NCBI GenBank assembly: GCA_044220875.1
Contig: JBGAQH010000004.1
Location: 186,001 to 250,000, forward strand
Length of the DNA: 64,000 nt
Source: JAEUIT01 sp044220875
GTDB taxonomy: Bacteria > Planctomycetota > Phycisphaerae > Phycisphaerales > SM1A02
Reading direction: 5' to 3'
Position numbers and translations under genes: made by a program. Shown here one piece after another: positions 23,773 to 32,413 of this stretch. Under the pieces are notes generated by a model. It saw nothing but the letters and a program-made list of their open reading frames with translations. It did no database searches and had not been told where the DNA came from. Within the stretch, counting starts at the first letter, position 1; the number at the start of each line of letters is the position of its first letter.

Positions 23773-24868
23773 GGCGACGCGCGATTGTGGAAAACTCCGC
23801 ACCGAAAATCACGCGGGAAATTCGGCCAGAAATCGCGAATCGCCCCGACGGCGCGGTAGCTTCGCATGACGGTCGCGTCACAAGCCGAGGGGGGCAACCA
23901 CGGTGAGGGTGACGCATGACTCGATGGATATCGGAGGCGGCTCCGCTCGCCATGCCGGCGGCGCACGACTGGCGTTCGGCCTCGCGCGACAGCGCAACGA
24001 CAGAGGAGGTGATGAAAGGGACTCGGTGCGCGCCATGCGGGCGCGACAATCGCCCGGAGAGCGGCCATCCCGCCGCGACATGGACGCCCTGCACGAGGTC
24101 GTGGCGACGCGGGCCGTCGCCCAGGGGCGATGCATCATCGCTGTCGGCAGCGACCGGCGCCGCGGTGCGGGACATCGTCGACGAGCTGACTTGGCTCGGA
24201 TGCGGGCTCGATCGTCCGCGCAGGCTGCTTGAGGAGCTGGTGCGGGTCGGGGGATGGCTCGTCGTCGAATGGGCACGTCCTCGCCATGGGTGTCGCAGTC
24301 CCATGGACGAGCCCCCGGCGGCATTCGGCCCGAGCGTGACGCCTCGGGCCTGGGCGGCCGGCGCCTTTGCGGCAATCGACGCGCCGCAGTGGCCCTGGCT
24401 CATCGACGCAGCGAACGAGGGGGGCCGCTGGCCGCCCGTCGCGTGGGAGCGGTGGTGCCATTGCGCGGACCGTTTCGCGGCGTGGGCCTTCGGCGTCGGG
24501 CTCCCCGCGGTTCGCGATCGGGCCGCGCTCTTCCGGGGGCGCTTCGCCATCGTGGCGGGCGACCGGAGGTGGATTGCGCCGTCGGTGCGGCGCATGAGCG
24601 GATCGTTGGTGGTGCTCGCACGGGAGCGAGCGCGATGTGCGGAGGGAATCGCATGAGAGTCACGACGACGGAGAACGTTCGCCGGCGGCCCGCGACTGGG
24701 CGGATTGGGCCTCGGTGCGGCACGGTCGAACCCGTCGAGCCCGACTTCGACTTCGGGCTCGGCATCGACGAGGATTGCGAGGAGGATCCCGACGAGTTCG
24801 ATCCGCTTCCCGACCTTCGGGTTCATTCGCCGATGCGGCATGGCACCGTCACCGGAACCGGCGCGCGG
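23773..24868. other. Region of uncertain coding after the histidine kinase
   Basis: About 1.1 kb without a confident gene. Near 23790-23860 the sequence is locally AT-richer and shows no frame. From about 24080 to 24150 one plus-strand frame looks coding (DALHEVVATRAVAQGRCIIA), then from about 24165 the next frame looks coding up to 24656, as though a one-base shift separated two parts of one gene. From 24654 a further frame begins in an ATGA overlap and contains an acidic block (DFGLGIDEDCEEDPDEFDPL), but it then runs on opposite the BatA-type gene with no stop. A decayed gene or a frameshifted gene are both possible. Confidence 0.4.
24165..24656 (+). CDS. Hypothetical protein, start and reality uncertain
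   Basis: 163 residues from a GTG at 24165; the frame itself is open from 23916. Codon third positions are mostly G or C over the whole length, and the composition (Trp-rich, mixed hydrophobic and acidic, such as VRDIVDELTWLGCGLDRPRR and QWPWLIDAANEGGRWPPV) looks protein-like compared with the other frames. No family is recognised. It ends in an ATGA overlap with a following frame. The upstream 23916-24160 part of the frame looks non-coding, so a frameshift or an internal start is assumed. Confidence 0.3.
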   Translation: MRDIVDELTWLGCGLDRPRRLLEELVRVGGWLVVEWARPRHGCRSPMDEPPAAFGPSVTPRAWAAGAFAAIDAPQWPWLIDAANEGGRWPPVAWERWCHCADRFAAWAFGVGLPAVRDRAALFRGRFAIVAGDRRWIAPSVRRMSGSLVVLARERARCAEGIA

Positions 24869-26992
24869 TCATGCGGTGCGGCGCTGGTACACCCACCACT
24901 CGAGCACCAGAAGGAGGAGCGCGACCGCCAGCAGGGCGGGCCAGAGCGCCGATCGCGCGTTCCTGCCCGCGACGAGCTGCGATCCGCTGACCGCCTCATT
25001 GGCGAAGGTGAGGTTCTCGGCCGGCACGATGACGCTTTCGGCGGGATTCAGGAGGTTCACGGCGAAGCGCCGCACGGAACGCTCCGACTGGCCCGCCTCA
25101 TCCCAGCTCACGGTGTAGATCCCGACGCGGAGGATCGGGCCATAGGCGAACTGCCCGGGCTCGCGCATCGCGATCGGCTCCTCGTGTCCGTCGGGATGGA
25201 GGAGCCGGACATTGCTGGCGGAGGCCGGAATGCGAATCGACGCCGTCGCGCCGGGCTGGAGTCCGGCGAGGGCCAGGGCATCGCCGCTCGCGCCGAGCCA
25301 CTCGAGGGCATTCGGAACGAAGTTGACGAACGACCGGGCGAGCGGCCAGTTGGAGTCGATCGGATCGAACGCGACGTGCAGCACGCGGATGCCGCCCCGG
25401 TCAACGGCGAACATGAGCGGTCCGTCCGTGCCCTCCATCAGCACCTCGACGTCGTGCGGCGGACTGATCGCCTGCGACTTCCCGACATAGAGGTCGGTCG
25501 GGTTCACCGAGCGGAAGACCGGATGTTCCTGGCGAGCGGTGCGGAAGAAGACCCGTTCGTGTTCGGCATAGGGCGCGAGCTCGGGTATCGGCACGCCCGC
25601 AAAGGTCAGATACCGACCGGGCGGCAGCTTCATCCCGTCCTTCGGCGTGTAGCCCTTGAGGACATAGACGTCGAACCGCTCGTAGCTGCCGTCGGCGATC
25701 GACGATTCAAATTCGGCCGGCGTCAGCTCCGCAAAGAGCTCGAGCGGCATCCCCTTGAGAATGATGCGCTCGAACCCCGACTGTCCGACGAGCGCCACGC
25801 GGAGTCGGCGCGCGGGGGGCACGACGAGCGCGGCGGCGTCGTCGATCGCCAGATCGTCGTGGCGAAGCTGCGCCACCGAGATGACCGAATCGCGCGGTTG
25901 GGCGAAGGGAAGGAAGACCACCTGCTCGCGGCCCGGCGTGACGGCCGCCCCGCCTCCGATCGCCTTGGCGGCGGCATCCTCAATGAGCCGGTCGGCCGCG
26001 GCCGCGGCGGCGGCTTCGGGTCCCCCGCCGTCGCTCGTCTCCTCGGTCCGCGGAGGTCGCGACTCGCCCACACCCGCCACGCGTGCGGCGGGCACGAGGA
26101 TCGGGTCGGGGGTGATGGCCTTGGCGGTGTCGTCGACCGACAGCTGGACGTCGCACCGCGCTTCCTTCAGATTGGCGTTGGCCAGCGACGCGAAGACCTG
26201 GATGCGATCGGGATCGTCGGGGCTGCGCTCGGCGGCCACGCGAACGACGGCCACGTTGTCGGCTTCCTTCGATCCGACGCGGTTGTAGACGATCGACTCT
26301 CCGGCCTTCTTGGCCTGGGCATCGATGTCCTCGATGCGCCCGTCGCTGAAGATCACCAGCGCCGCCGCCTCGACGCCCGCGGCGGGAGCCTGGTCGGGAT
26401 TGGCCGCGTTGGCGAAGGCGCGGGCAAGCTGGAGCGCTTCTCCGATCCGCGTTCGGCCGTCGGTGACGGGAATGCTCTTGATGGCATCGATGACCTGATT
26501 GCGGCTGTCGCTGAAGGGGCAGCGCACGTCGGCCCGATCGGCGAAGGCAATGACCATCACCTCGCCGGTGCCGCCCGAGAAGAGCCCGCCTGCGAAGAGT
26601 TTCTCGACCTGGGCGACCGCCGCTTCCTTCGCGACGTCCAGGCGGGTGCGGGGCTTCGCTCCCTCCTCGGTCACGTCGGTCGAATTCATCGAGGCGGAGT
26701 TGTCAATCAAGAGCACGGTCTTGCCCCCGCGGCGCAGGCCGGTGTCGACCTGCGGCTGGGCGATGGCGATTGCCAGAAGCGCCAGCACCAGAAGCTGGAG
26801 CAGCAGCAGGATGTTCATCCGCAGGCGCTGGAAGGGCGCGTTGGCGCGCAGGTCCTCGAGCGAACGCTTCCACAGCAGCGTGCTCGCGATGGGCCGCGGC
26901 TGACGACGCAGCTTCAGGAAGTAGAGCGCCACCAGCAGGGGCACGGCCACTGCGGCCACCAGCGCACCGGCCAGCGGGGTCAGCCACGTCAC
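24869..26992 (-). CDS. BatA-type VWA membrane protein
   Basis: 707 residues. The N-terminus is the BatA motif: a first membrane segment (about 1-25), then LKLRRQPRPIASTLLWKRSL, then a second segment (LLLLQLLVLALLAIAIAQP). A VWA domain follows (about 85-250) with the metal-binding DNSASM motif and later ALVIFSDGR. The remainder is a periplasmic-type region, with a final membrane segment ALLAVALLLLVLEWWVYQRR. In other bacteria BatA proteins act with MoxR ATPases and DUF58 proteins. The start overlaps the DUF58 stop by an ATGA, so translation is probably coupled. Confidence 0.87.
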   Translation of the reverse strand: MTWLTPLAGALVAAVAVPLLVALYFLKLRRQPRPIASTLLWKRSLEDLRANAPFQRLRMNILLLLQLLVLALLAIAIAQPQVDTGLRRGGKTVLLIDNSASMNSTDVTEEGAKPRTRLDVAKEAAVAQVEKLFAGGLFSGGTGEVMVIAFADRADVRCPFSDSRNQVIDAIKSIPVTDGRTRIGEALQLARAFANAANPDQAPAAGVEAAALVIFSDGRIEDIDAQAKKAGESIVYNRVGSKEADNVAVVRVAAERSPDDPDRIQVFASLANANLKEARCDVQLSVDDTAKAITPDPILVPAARVAGVGESRPPRTEETSDGGGPEAAAAAAADRLIEDAAAKAIGGGAAVTPGREQVVFLPFAQPRDSVISVAQLRHDDLAIDDAAALVVPPARRLRVALVGQSGFERIILKGMPLELFAELTPAEFESSIADGSYERFDVYVLKGYTPKDGMKLPPGRYLTFAGVPIPELAPYAEHERVFFRTARQEHPVFRSVNPTDLYVGKSQAISPPHDVEVLMEGTDGPLMFAVDRGGIRVLHVAFDPIDSNWPLARSFVNFVPNALEWLGASGDALALAGLQPGATASIRIPASASNVRLLHPDGHEEPIAMREPGQFAYGPILRVGIYTVSWDEAGQSERSVRRFAVNLLNPAESVIVPAENLTFANEAVSGSQLVAGRNARSALWPALLAVALLLLVLEWWVYQRRTA

Positions 26993-27987
26993 CGGAGGAG
27001 CCCTCGCTTGCGGAGATAGCCAAGGAGCAGTTCGTCCAGGTCGGTCTGCGTGTCGACCAGAACGTGGGTGATGCCGCGTCGGATGCAGAACTCGCGCATC
27101 GCCCCGCAGTACGCGTTGAGCCGATCGCGATAGGCCTTGAGCAGCGGCGGCGTGATCGTCACCTCGTTGACGTCGCGGTCCTCGACGTCGACCAGCCGAA
27201 GGTCACCCGCCACGCCGTTGGCCGCCGGGTCGATCTCCTCGGGCGAGAGCACCTGCATGGCGTAGACGTCGTAACCGCCTCCGGCCAGGTACCGCAGTCC
27301 CTTCTCATATCCCTGCTTCAGGAGGAAGTCGCTGATGATGATCATCACCCCGCGTCCCTGACGGGCGAGGGCGATCGACCGCATCGCCTCGTCGAAGGTC
27401 ACCGCGGTCGTCGGATCGACGGTCTTGGGATCGGGCGTCGGATCCTGGCGAAGGAGCCACTGTCCCATCTCGGCCGTCCGCCGCCGACCGCGGACGCCGG
27501 AGAGCCGCTGCACGCCGCCGCCCTGCGCCGCCGAGCCCCACGAGGCGAGCGAGACGCGATTGTGGTTCACGAGCCCGATGTAGCCCAACGCCATCGCGAG
27601 CCGCTGCGCGAAGGCGAACTTGTCGGGATTGCCCCAGCGCATCGATGCGCTGGCGTCGACGGCAATGAGGAGCGACAGGTCCTCCTCCTCCAGGAAGACC
27701 TTCAGGAAGAGCCGGTCCAGGCGGCCGTAGATGTTCCAGTCGACGAACCGCAGGTCATCGCCATGGACGTACGGACGGAAGTCGGCGAATTCGACGCTGA
27801 TGCCGCGCCGCTTGCTGCGTCGTTCCCCCTGCACCTTGCCGGCGAAGATCTTCCGGCTCACCACGTCGATCTGGTCGAGCCGGGCCATGAGCCGGCCGTC
27901 GATGAGGTCGTCGATCTTCGCGGGCCGCTTCAGGATCGGCGGCCTGTTCGAGAACGTCGTCGGCGTGCCGGCGGGAAAAACGGTCAT
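26989..27987 (-). CDS. DUF58 domain protein
   Basis: 332 residues from the ATG at 27985-27987, overlapping the MoxR stop (ATGA). The signatures are GKVQGERRSKRRGISVEFAD and DDLRFVDWNIYGRLDRLFLK, the usual DUF58 core, followed by LSLLIAVDASASMRW, which is VWA-like and gives a degenerate metal-binding site. RQGRGVMIIISDFLLKQGYE continues the VWA fold. DUF58 proteins are thought to be partners of MoxR-type AAA+ ATPases. There is no membrane segment, so this is probably cytoplasmic. The same operon holds both the ATPase and two membrane VWA proteins. Confidence 0.9.
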   Translation of the reverse strand: MTVFPAGTPTTFSNRPPILKRPAKIDDLIDGRLMARLDQIDVVSRKIFAGKVQGERRSKRRGISVEFADFRPYVHGDDLRFVDWNIYGRLDRLFLKVFLEEEDLSLLIAVDASASMRWGNPDKFAFAQRLAMALGYIGLVNHNRVSLASWGSAAQGGGVQRLSGVRGRRRTAEMGQWLLRQDPTPDPKTVDPTTAVTFDEAMRSIALARQGRGVMIIISDFLLKQGYEKGLRYLAGGGYDVYAMQVLSPEEIDPAANGVAGDLRLVDVEDRDVNEVTITPPLLKAYRDRLNAYCGAMREFCIRRGITHVLVDTQTDLDELLLGYLRKRGLLR

Positions 27988-29324
27988 CGTCGACCTCCCC
28001 CCGCTCGCAGCGATCCGATGATGTCCTTCGACCGCTCGCGGATGCCGCGGACCGAATCGCGCGACGTTCGCCGCGTCGGGTCGAGCTCGGCCGGCCGATC
28101 CTCGTCGGGCGTCAGGCGCTTGATGAGCTCCTGCACGATGTGATCGGTGGTCACGCCGTCCGCCTCGGCCTCGAAGCTCCGCTCGATCCGATGGCGCAGC
28201 GCCGGTGCCGCGACGGTCCGCACGTCGGAGTAGCTCACGGCGAACCGGCCGTCCATCATCGCGACGATCTTCGCCGCGCTGACGATCGCCTGGGCGCCGC
28301 GCGGACTGACGCCGATGCGGATGTAGTGCTCGATGTCCTTGGGGCAGAACTCGCCGCCGACATGCGTGGAGAGCACGAGACGGATGAGATAGTCCTGCAC
28401 GTGCGGCGCAACGATGATCTGCCGCGCGAGCCGCTGGGCGGCGAGGATGCGGCCGGCGTCGAGAATCTGGCGAGGCTGCGGATTGAACCCGGTTGTCGTC
28501 CGCCGCACGACCTCGTTGAGCTCGTCGCGCTGGGCGGAGGGCACGGTGATCTTCAGCAGGAAGCGATCGAGCTGCGCCTGGGGAAGCGGATACGTTCCCT
28601 CCTGCTCGATCGGGTTCTGCGTCGCCATGACGAAGAAGGGCCGCTCGAGCTGCCGCGTCACGCCGCCGACGGTGACGCTCTTCTCCTGCATCGCCTCCAG
28701 CAGCGCCGACTGGCTCTTGGGCGTCGCTCGGTTGATCTCGTCGGCGAGCACGAGCTGGGCGAAGATCGGCCCCGGTCGGAAGGAGAAGCTCCTGCGGCCG
28801 GTGTTCGGATCCTCGATGAAGAGCGTCGTGCCGGTGATGTCCGCGGGCATCAGGTCCGGCGTGAACTGAACGCGCGAGAACGAAAGGCCGAGCGTCGCTC
28901 CGAGCGTGCGAACGAGCAGCGTCTTCCCGAGTCCCGGCACCCCCTCGAGCAGGACGTGGCCATCGGCGAAGAGCGCGGCAAGCGTGAGATCCACCACCTC
29001 GGTCTGCCCGACCAGCGCCGTGCCGATCTCTTTCCTGAGGGCGAGGAAGAGCTCGCGGAACTTCTCGCACCGCTTGCGGACGCTCTCGAGATCCTCAAGT
29101 CCCCCCTCAAGGTCCTCGCGCCGCGGCACCGACGTCGCGCCCGCCACGGTCGCGCCTCCGCTCGCGGCGGTGGCGCCGCCGTTGGCTCCACCATTCGGCC
29201 CACCACGAGACCCGCCCTGAGCCCCGCCGGACGCGCCATTGGACGCGCCATTGGACGCGCCGCCGGACGCGCCATTGGACGCGCCTCCGAGCTCGCCGCC
29301 GGACGTCACCGGTTCCTCACTCAC
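27984..29324 (-). CDS. MoxR-family AAA+ ATPase
   Basis: 446 residues from a GTG at 29322-29324, preceded by a good Shine-Dalgarno (GGAGGG, 8 bases upstream) and overlapping the end of the preceding gene by 8 bases; an in-frame ATG at 29354 is an alternative. The AAA+ core has Walker A GVPGLGKT (128-135), Walker B LVLADEINRA, the MoxR segment GVTRQLERPFFVMATQNPIE and arginine-finger region LDRFLLKITVPS. These ATPases are thought to remodel VWA proteins. The first 65 residues are a Gly/Ala/Ser/Asn low-complexity segment encoded by tandem DNA repeats, absent from ordinary MoxR proteins. Confidence 0.93.
   Translation of the reverse strand: MSEEPVTSGGELGGASNGASGGASNGASNGASGGAQGGSRGGPNGGANGGATAASGGATVAGATSVPRREDLEGGLEDLESVRKRCEKFRELFLALRKEIGTALVGQTEVVDLTLAALFADGHVLLEGVPGLGKTLLVRTLGATLGLSFSRVQFTPDLMPADITGTTLFIEDPNTGRRSFSFRPGPIFAQLVLADEINRATPKSQSALLEAMQEKSVTVGGVTRQLERPFFVMATQNPIEQEGTYPLPQAQLDRFLLKITVPSAQRDELNEVVRRTTTGFNPQPRQILDAGRILAAQRLARQIIVAPHVQDYLIRLVLSTHVGGEFCPKDIEHYIRIGVSPRGAQAIVSAAKIVAMMDGRFAVSYSDVRTVAAPALRHRIERSFEAEADGVTTDHIVQELIKRLTPDEDRPAELDPTRRTSRDSVRGIRERSKDIIGSLRAGGGRR
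29226..29286. repeat. Short tandem repeats encoding the MoxR N-terminal low-complexity arm
   Basis: The 12-base unit ATTGGACGCGCC and the related CGCCGGACGCGCC recur head to tail. On the minus strand they encode GGASNGAS-type units near the N-terminus of the MoxR protein. Copy number probably varies between strains. Confidence 0.75.
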
Positions 29325-32300
29325 GGGGCGTCCCTCCGCTGCCGGTCCGTCCATCCCGATCGCCGCCCTCTCCCTCGGTATCGGTGCGTGCACGGCGCTT
29401 CGCCTTCAGCAGCCGCGACATGCCGTCGTCGGCCTTCGCCTGATCGGGCGCGCTCGGCGCACCCTCCGCAGGGGGACGTCCGCCGTCGCCCGTTGTGCCG
29501 CCACGCCCCTCGCCCCGCGCCTCGCTCGCCACGTCGAGGGACGCGCCCTGATCCTCGGCGTCGAAACGCGTCGAGGCCGCGGACCGCGCCGCCTCCGCGC
29601 GGGCTCGTCGTTCCTCCGGCGTGCCGCTCTCGGGACGCGCCTCGGTCTTGCCCTCGGCCTTCTGTCGCGCTGCCTTCCACGCCGCGACCGTGGCTTCGCC
29701 GACCTTCTCGGTCCGACCGAAGATCCGCTCCGCAACGCGCCGCGTGAGCCCACGCTCGATCGAGAGCCGCCGCACCGCGACGTCGAAGAGGAGCACCGCC
29801 ACGGCCAGGTACGTCATCAGGTCCCACACCCGCTTCATCGACGCCGGCACCGGCAGTCCCGTCCGATCGAACGCCCCCACGACCTTCGGGTCACCCATCT
29901 GCAGCACGCGACCGCCGGTCATCTCGGCGACCTTCCGAAGGAGCGCACCGTTGTCGCGGACCGTGCGGAACTCCTTCGGATAGGGGACATTCACGGCGGC
30001 CTGAACGCTCGACATCACCGGCGACCCGTCCCGCTCGACCGGCACGGTCACGTTCACGAGATAGCCGCCGGTCTGCCCCGCGGGGAATTCCGCCCGATAC
30101 CGGCCCGGCCCGATCTGCTGCATGTCGAGCGGCTTCGAATCGCCGTCGGGCATGAGCACCGAGGCCTCGCTCTTCAGGAAGTTGATGAAGCTCGCGTTGT
30201 CGTCGCCGATGGCCTCCATCTCGACGATCGCCGTCTCCCCCTCAAGCCGCGTGCGAAGGGCGATGTTCGACGGCGACGGCGGCCGCATGAGCCACCGCAC
30301 CGTCTGCTCCCAGAACGCGCGATAGTCCGACCAGGAGGTCCATGCGGCCCCCCAACGGTTCGTCGCATCGGAGGTGAACGCCACCGACCTCCCGACGCCA
30401 TAGTTCCAGGAGGCGAAGAGCGGATCGTTGCCCTCCTTCGCGGAGACGACGATGTTCGTCTGGGCGAATCCCTGTCGGGCCACCGTCACCACATAGCCCT
30501 GGACCTTCGGCACCGCGGTGATGCCCTTGAGCGGCCCGGTGAGCGCGGTCATCACCTGCGGCTGATAGTCGCCCTCGCTGATCAGCGAGCGGGTGACGAC
30601 CGTCGCCTCCTTGGTGAAGATCTGCGGGAGCTGCTTGGGGTTTTTCACCTCGTGAAAGCGGCCTCCCGTCGTCGTCGCCGTGAACTTCATGTTCTGGTAG
30701 TCGGTCTGCGTTCCGTGGCCGAGACCGCCCGAGAGCATGACCGTGGTGATCGTGATCTTCGCGGCCTTGCAGGCGTTGAGCGTCTGCGGCGAGGGCGGCT
30801 GCGGATCGCCGTCGGAGATGATGATGATGTGCTTCTGGCCGGCGTTGGTCTTGGTCAGTCCCTGATAGGCCAACTGCACGCTCGACTCGAAGTCCTGCAT
30901 GTCGCCGACGACCATCGATTTCGCGGCGGCGATCGCCGCCGACTTGTCCCCCGCCTCCTGCAGCGGGAAGTGCCAGCCGTTGCCGCCCATGCCGGCGAAG
31001 GTGATGATCCCGATGAGGTCCAGTCGGCTCAGGGCCTGAATCGCGGCGATCGTCACCGCCTGGGCCCAGTAGTTCGCGGTCTGCCATTCGCACGCGTGGA
31101 CGACGAGGGCCAGCGCTCCCCGCACGAGCTGCCGCGACGCGGGGGGATCGAGCTTCACGGGCAGGGCCTTCTCGACCTCGCTCTCCATCCATCCGCCGGC
31201 GCCGAAACTGTTGGGTCCGCCGAGCATCAGGAATCCGATGCCCATGTCGTGGACGCTCGCCCGCAGCGCCCGATCAAGCGCCACGTCGACCTCCCAGCGC
31301 GGCACGTCGGCGAGAATGACCGCGTCGTAGCCATTCAGCATCGTCCCCGGATCGACGATCTCGCTCGGCGCCCGCACGTCGACGGCCAATCCCCCCTGCC
31401 GAAGCGCGGCGACCAGCGTGTCCGACTCGCCGCCGGGATCGAGCACCAACACCTTGCCGCCGCCGGCGACAAAGGTCACGGCCGTGCCGCGGTTGTTCTC
31501 GCGCACGACGTCCACGTTCTCGCCGATCGGCTCGAGCGTCGCCTCGAAGCGATGGGCCCCGCCCTCGTCAAAGGAGACCGGCACGACGACGACGTTGGGA
31601 CCAGGATTGAGGTCGACCTCCATCGCGTCACCGGACGACGAGGGATCGAGATCGATCGGCTTGCCGTTCTCGCGGAGGCTGATCCTCGCCCGCGCCGCGG
31701 CCTGGCTGCGCACGAACAGGCGAATGTCCTGGGTCGCACCGACGCGGGTGCGGGTTGGGGCCTGAATCTGCTCGAAGACGATCTCGTTGGGATGCTCGTA
31801 CTCGTCGATGACGACGTCGACGGGGATGCCGTTGGCCGCGGCGGCCTCGGCCTCCTTCAGCAGGTTGCCTCGGTTCTCGTTGCCGTCGGAGACAATCAGG
31901 ACCTTGTTCGCGGTGTCCTTCGGCGCGATCGAGATCGCCAGCCGCAGCGCCGCCGCAAGGTCGGTGGCATCGGTGTCACCGAGGAACGTCAGCGACTCGG
32001 GAACGATGGCGTTGGTCTCGGGCCGCGAGAGGATCTCCGCCTCGCCGCCGACGACGATCGTGCCGACGCGATCCTCGGGCCGCTTGGTGCCGCCGATCGC
32101 GTGAAGCCACTTCTCGTTCTGGTCCCGCAGCCGCTGCGGAATCGACGCGCTGCGGTCGGCGATCACCACCAGCGACAGCCCTTCGCCCCGCTTCACCAGC
32201 ATCGGGTGGCTGATTGCGAGGGTGAGGAGGATGACCACCAGCAGTCGGAGGATCAGGCTCGCCCACGCCTTGCCGCGCGAGACGGCCGCCCACGACCTTC

Positions 32301-32385
32301 GCGCAAGCCACACGATCGGCACGCACAGGATGAGGAGCAGGAGGCCGAGGGGCTGCTCGAATTGGAGCGGGGAGTTCTCGAGCAT
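29317..32385 (-). CDS. VWA / glutamine-amidotransferase-like membrane protein
   Basis: 1022 residues. Two membrane segments lie at the N-terminus (PLGLLLLILCVPIVWLA and LILRLLVVILLTLAIS). A first VWA-like domain has LVVIADRSASIPQ (a DxSxS metal site). A glutamine-amidotransferase-like region follows (VLVLDPGGESDTLVAALRQG, YDAVILADVPRW, IGFLMLGGPNSFG) and then a second VWA-like domain ending in IIIISDGDPQP. A membrane segment VWDLMTYLAVAVLLFDVAV is near 860, followed by a disordered tail rich in Ala, Arg and Glu. This architecture is seen in large planctomycete proteins encoded beside MoxR and BatA genes; no catalytic Cys for an amidotransferase is evident. Confidence 0.85.
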   Translation of the reverse strand: MLENSPLQFEQPLGLLLLILCVPIVWLARRSWAAVSRGKAWASLILRLLVVILLTLAISHPMLVKRGEGLSLVVIADRSASIPQRLRDQNEKWLHAIGGTKRPEDRVGTIVVGGEAEILSRPETNAIVPESLTFLGDTDATDLAAALRLAISIAPKDTANKVLIVSDGNENRGNLLKEAEAAAANGIPVDVVIDEYEHPNEIVFEQIQAPTRTRVGATQDIRLFVRSQAAARARISLRENGKPIDLDPSSSGDAMEVDLNPGPNVVVVPVSFDEGGAHRFEATLEPIGENVDVVRENNRGTAVTFVAGGGKVLVLDPGGESDTLVAALRQGGLAVDVRAPSEIVDPGTMLNGYDAVILADVPRWEVDVALDRALRASVHDMGIGFLMLGGPNSFGAGGWMESEVEKALPVKLDPPASRQLVRGALALVVHACEWQTANYWAQAVTIAAIQALSRLDLIGIITFAGMGGNGWHFPLQEAGDKSAAIAAAKSMVVGDMQDFESSVQLAYQGLTKTNAGQKHIIIISDGDPQPPSPQTLNACKAAKITITTVMLSGGLGHGTQTDYQNMKFTATTTGGRFHEVKNPKQLPQIFTKEATVVTRSLISEGDYQPQVMTALTGPLKGITAVPKVQGYVVTVARQGFAQTNIVVSAKEGNDPLFASWNYGVGRSVAFTSDATNRWGAAWTSWSDYRAFWEQTVRWLMRPPSPSNIALRTRLEGETAIVEMEAIGDDNASFINFLKSEASVLMPDGDSKPLDMQQIGPGRYRAEFPAGQTGGYLVNVTVPVERDGSPVMSSVQAAVNVPYPKEFRTVRDNGALLRKVAEMTGGRVLQMGDPKVVGAFDRTGLPVPASMKRVWDLMTYLAVAVLLFDVAVRRLSIERGLTRRVAERIFGRTEKVGEATVAAWKAARQKAEGKTEARPESGTPEERRARAEAARSAASTRFDAEDQGASLDVASEARGEGRGGTTGDGGRPPAEGAPSAPDQAKADDGMSRLLKAKRRARTDTEGEGGDRDGRTGSGGTPRE

Positions 32386-32413
32386 GTCCGGACTGCCGGC
32401 CGACGGTGAATGG

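Noticed and set aside
24654..27019. 788-codon frame starting at the ATGA after 24656
   Set aside because: After a possibly coding acidic block it continues opposite the BatA-type gene for over 2 kb, so it cannot be a real protein over its length; only the first part is mentioned as a possible remnant.
29226..29286. CRISPR-like array at the short tandem repeats
   Set aside because: Units are 12-15 bases, in frame, without spacers of constant length, inside a coding region.
29239..32409. 1056-codon open frame on the plus strand
   Set aside because: Antisense to the MoxR and VWA/amidotransferase genes, with no hydrophobic or domain pattern and a His/Arg/Asp-rich composition.
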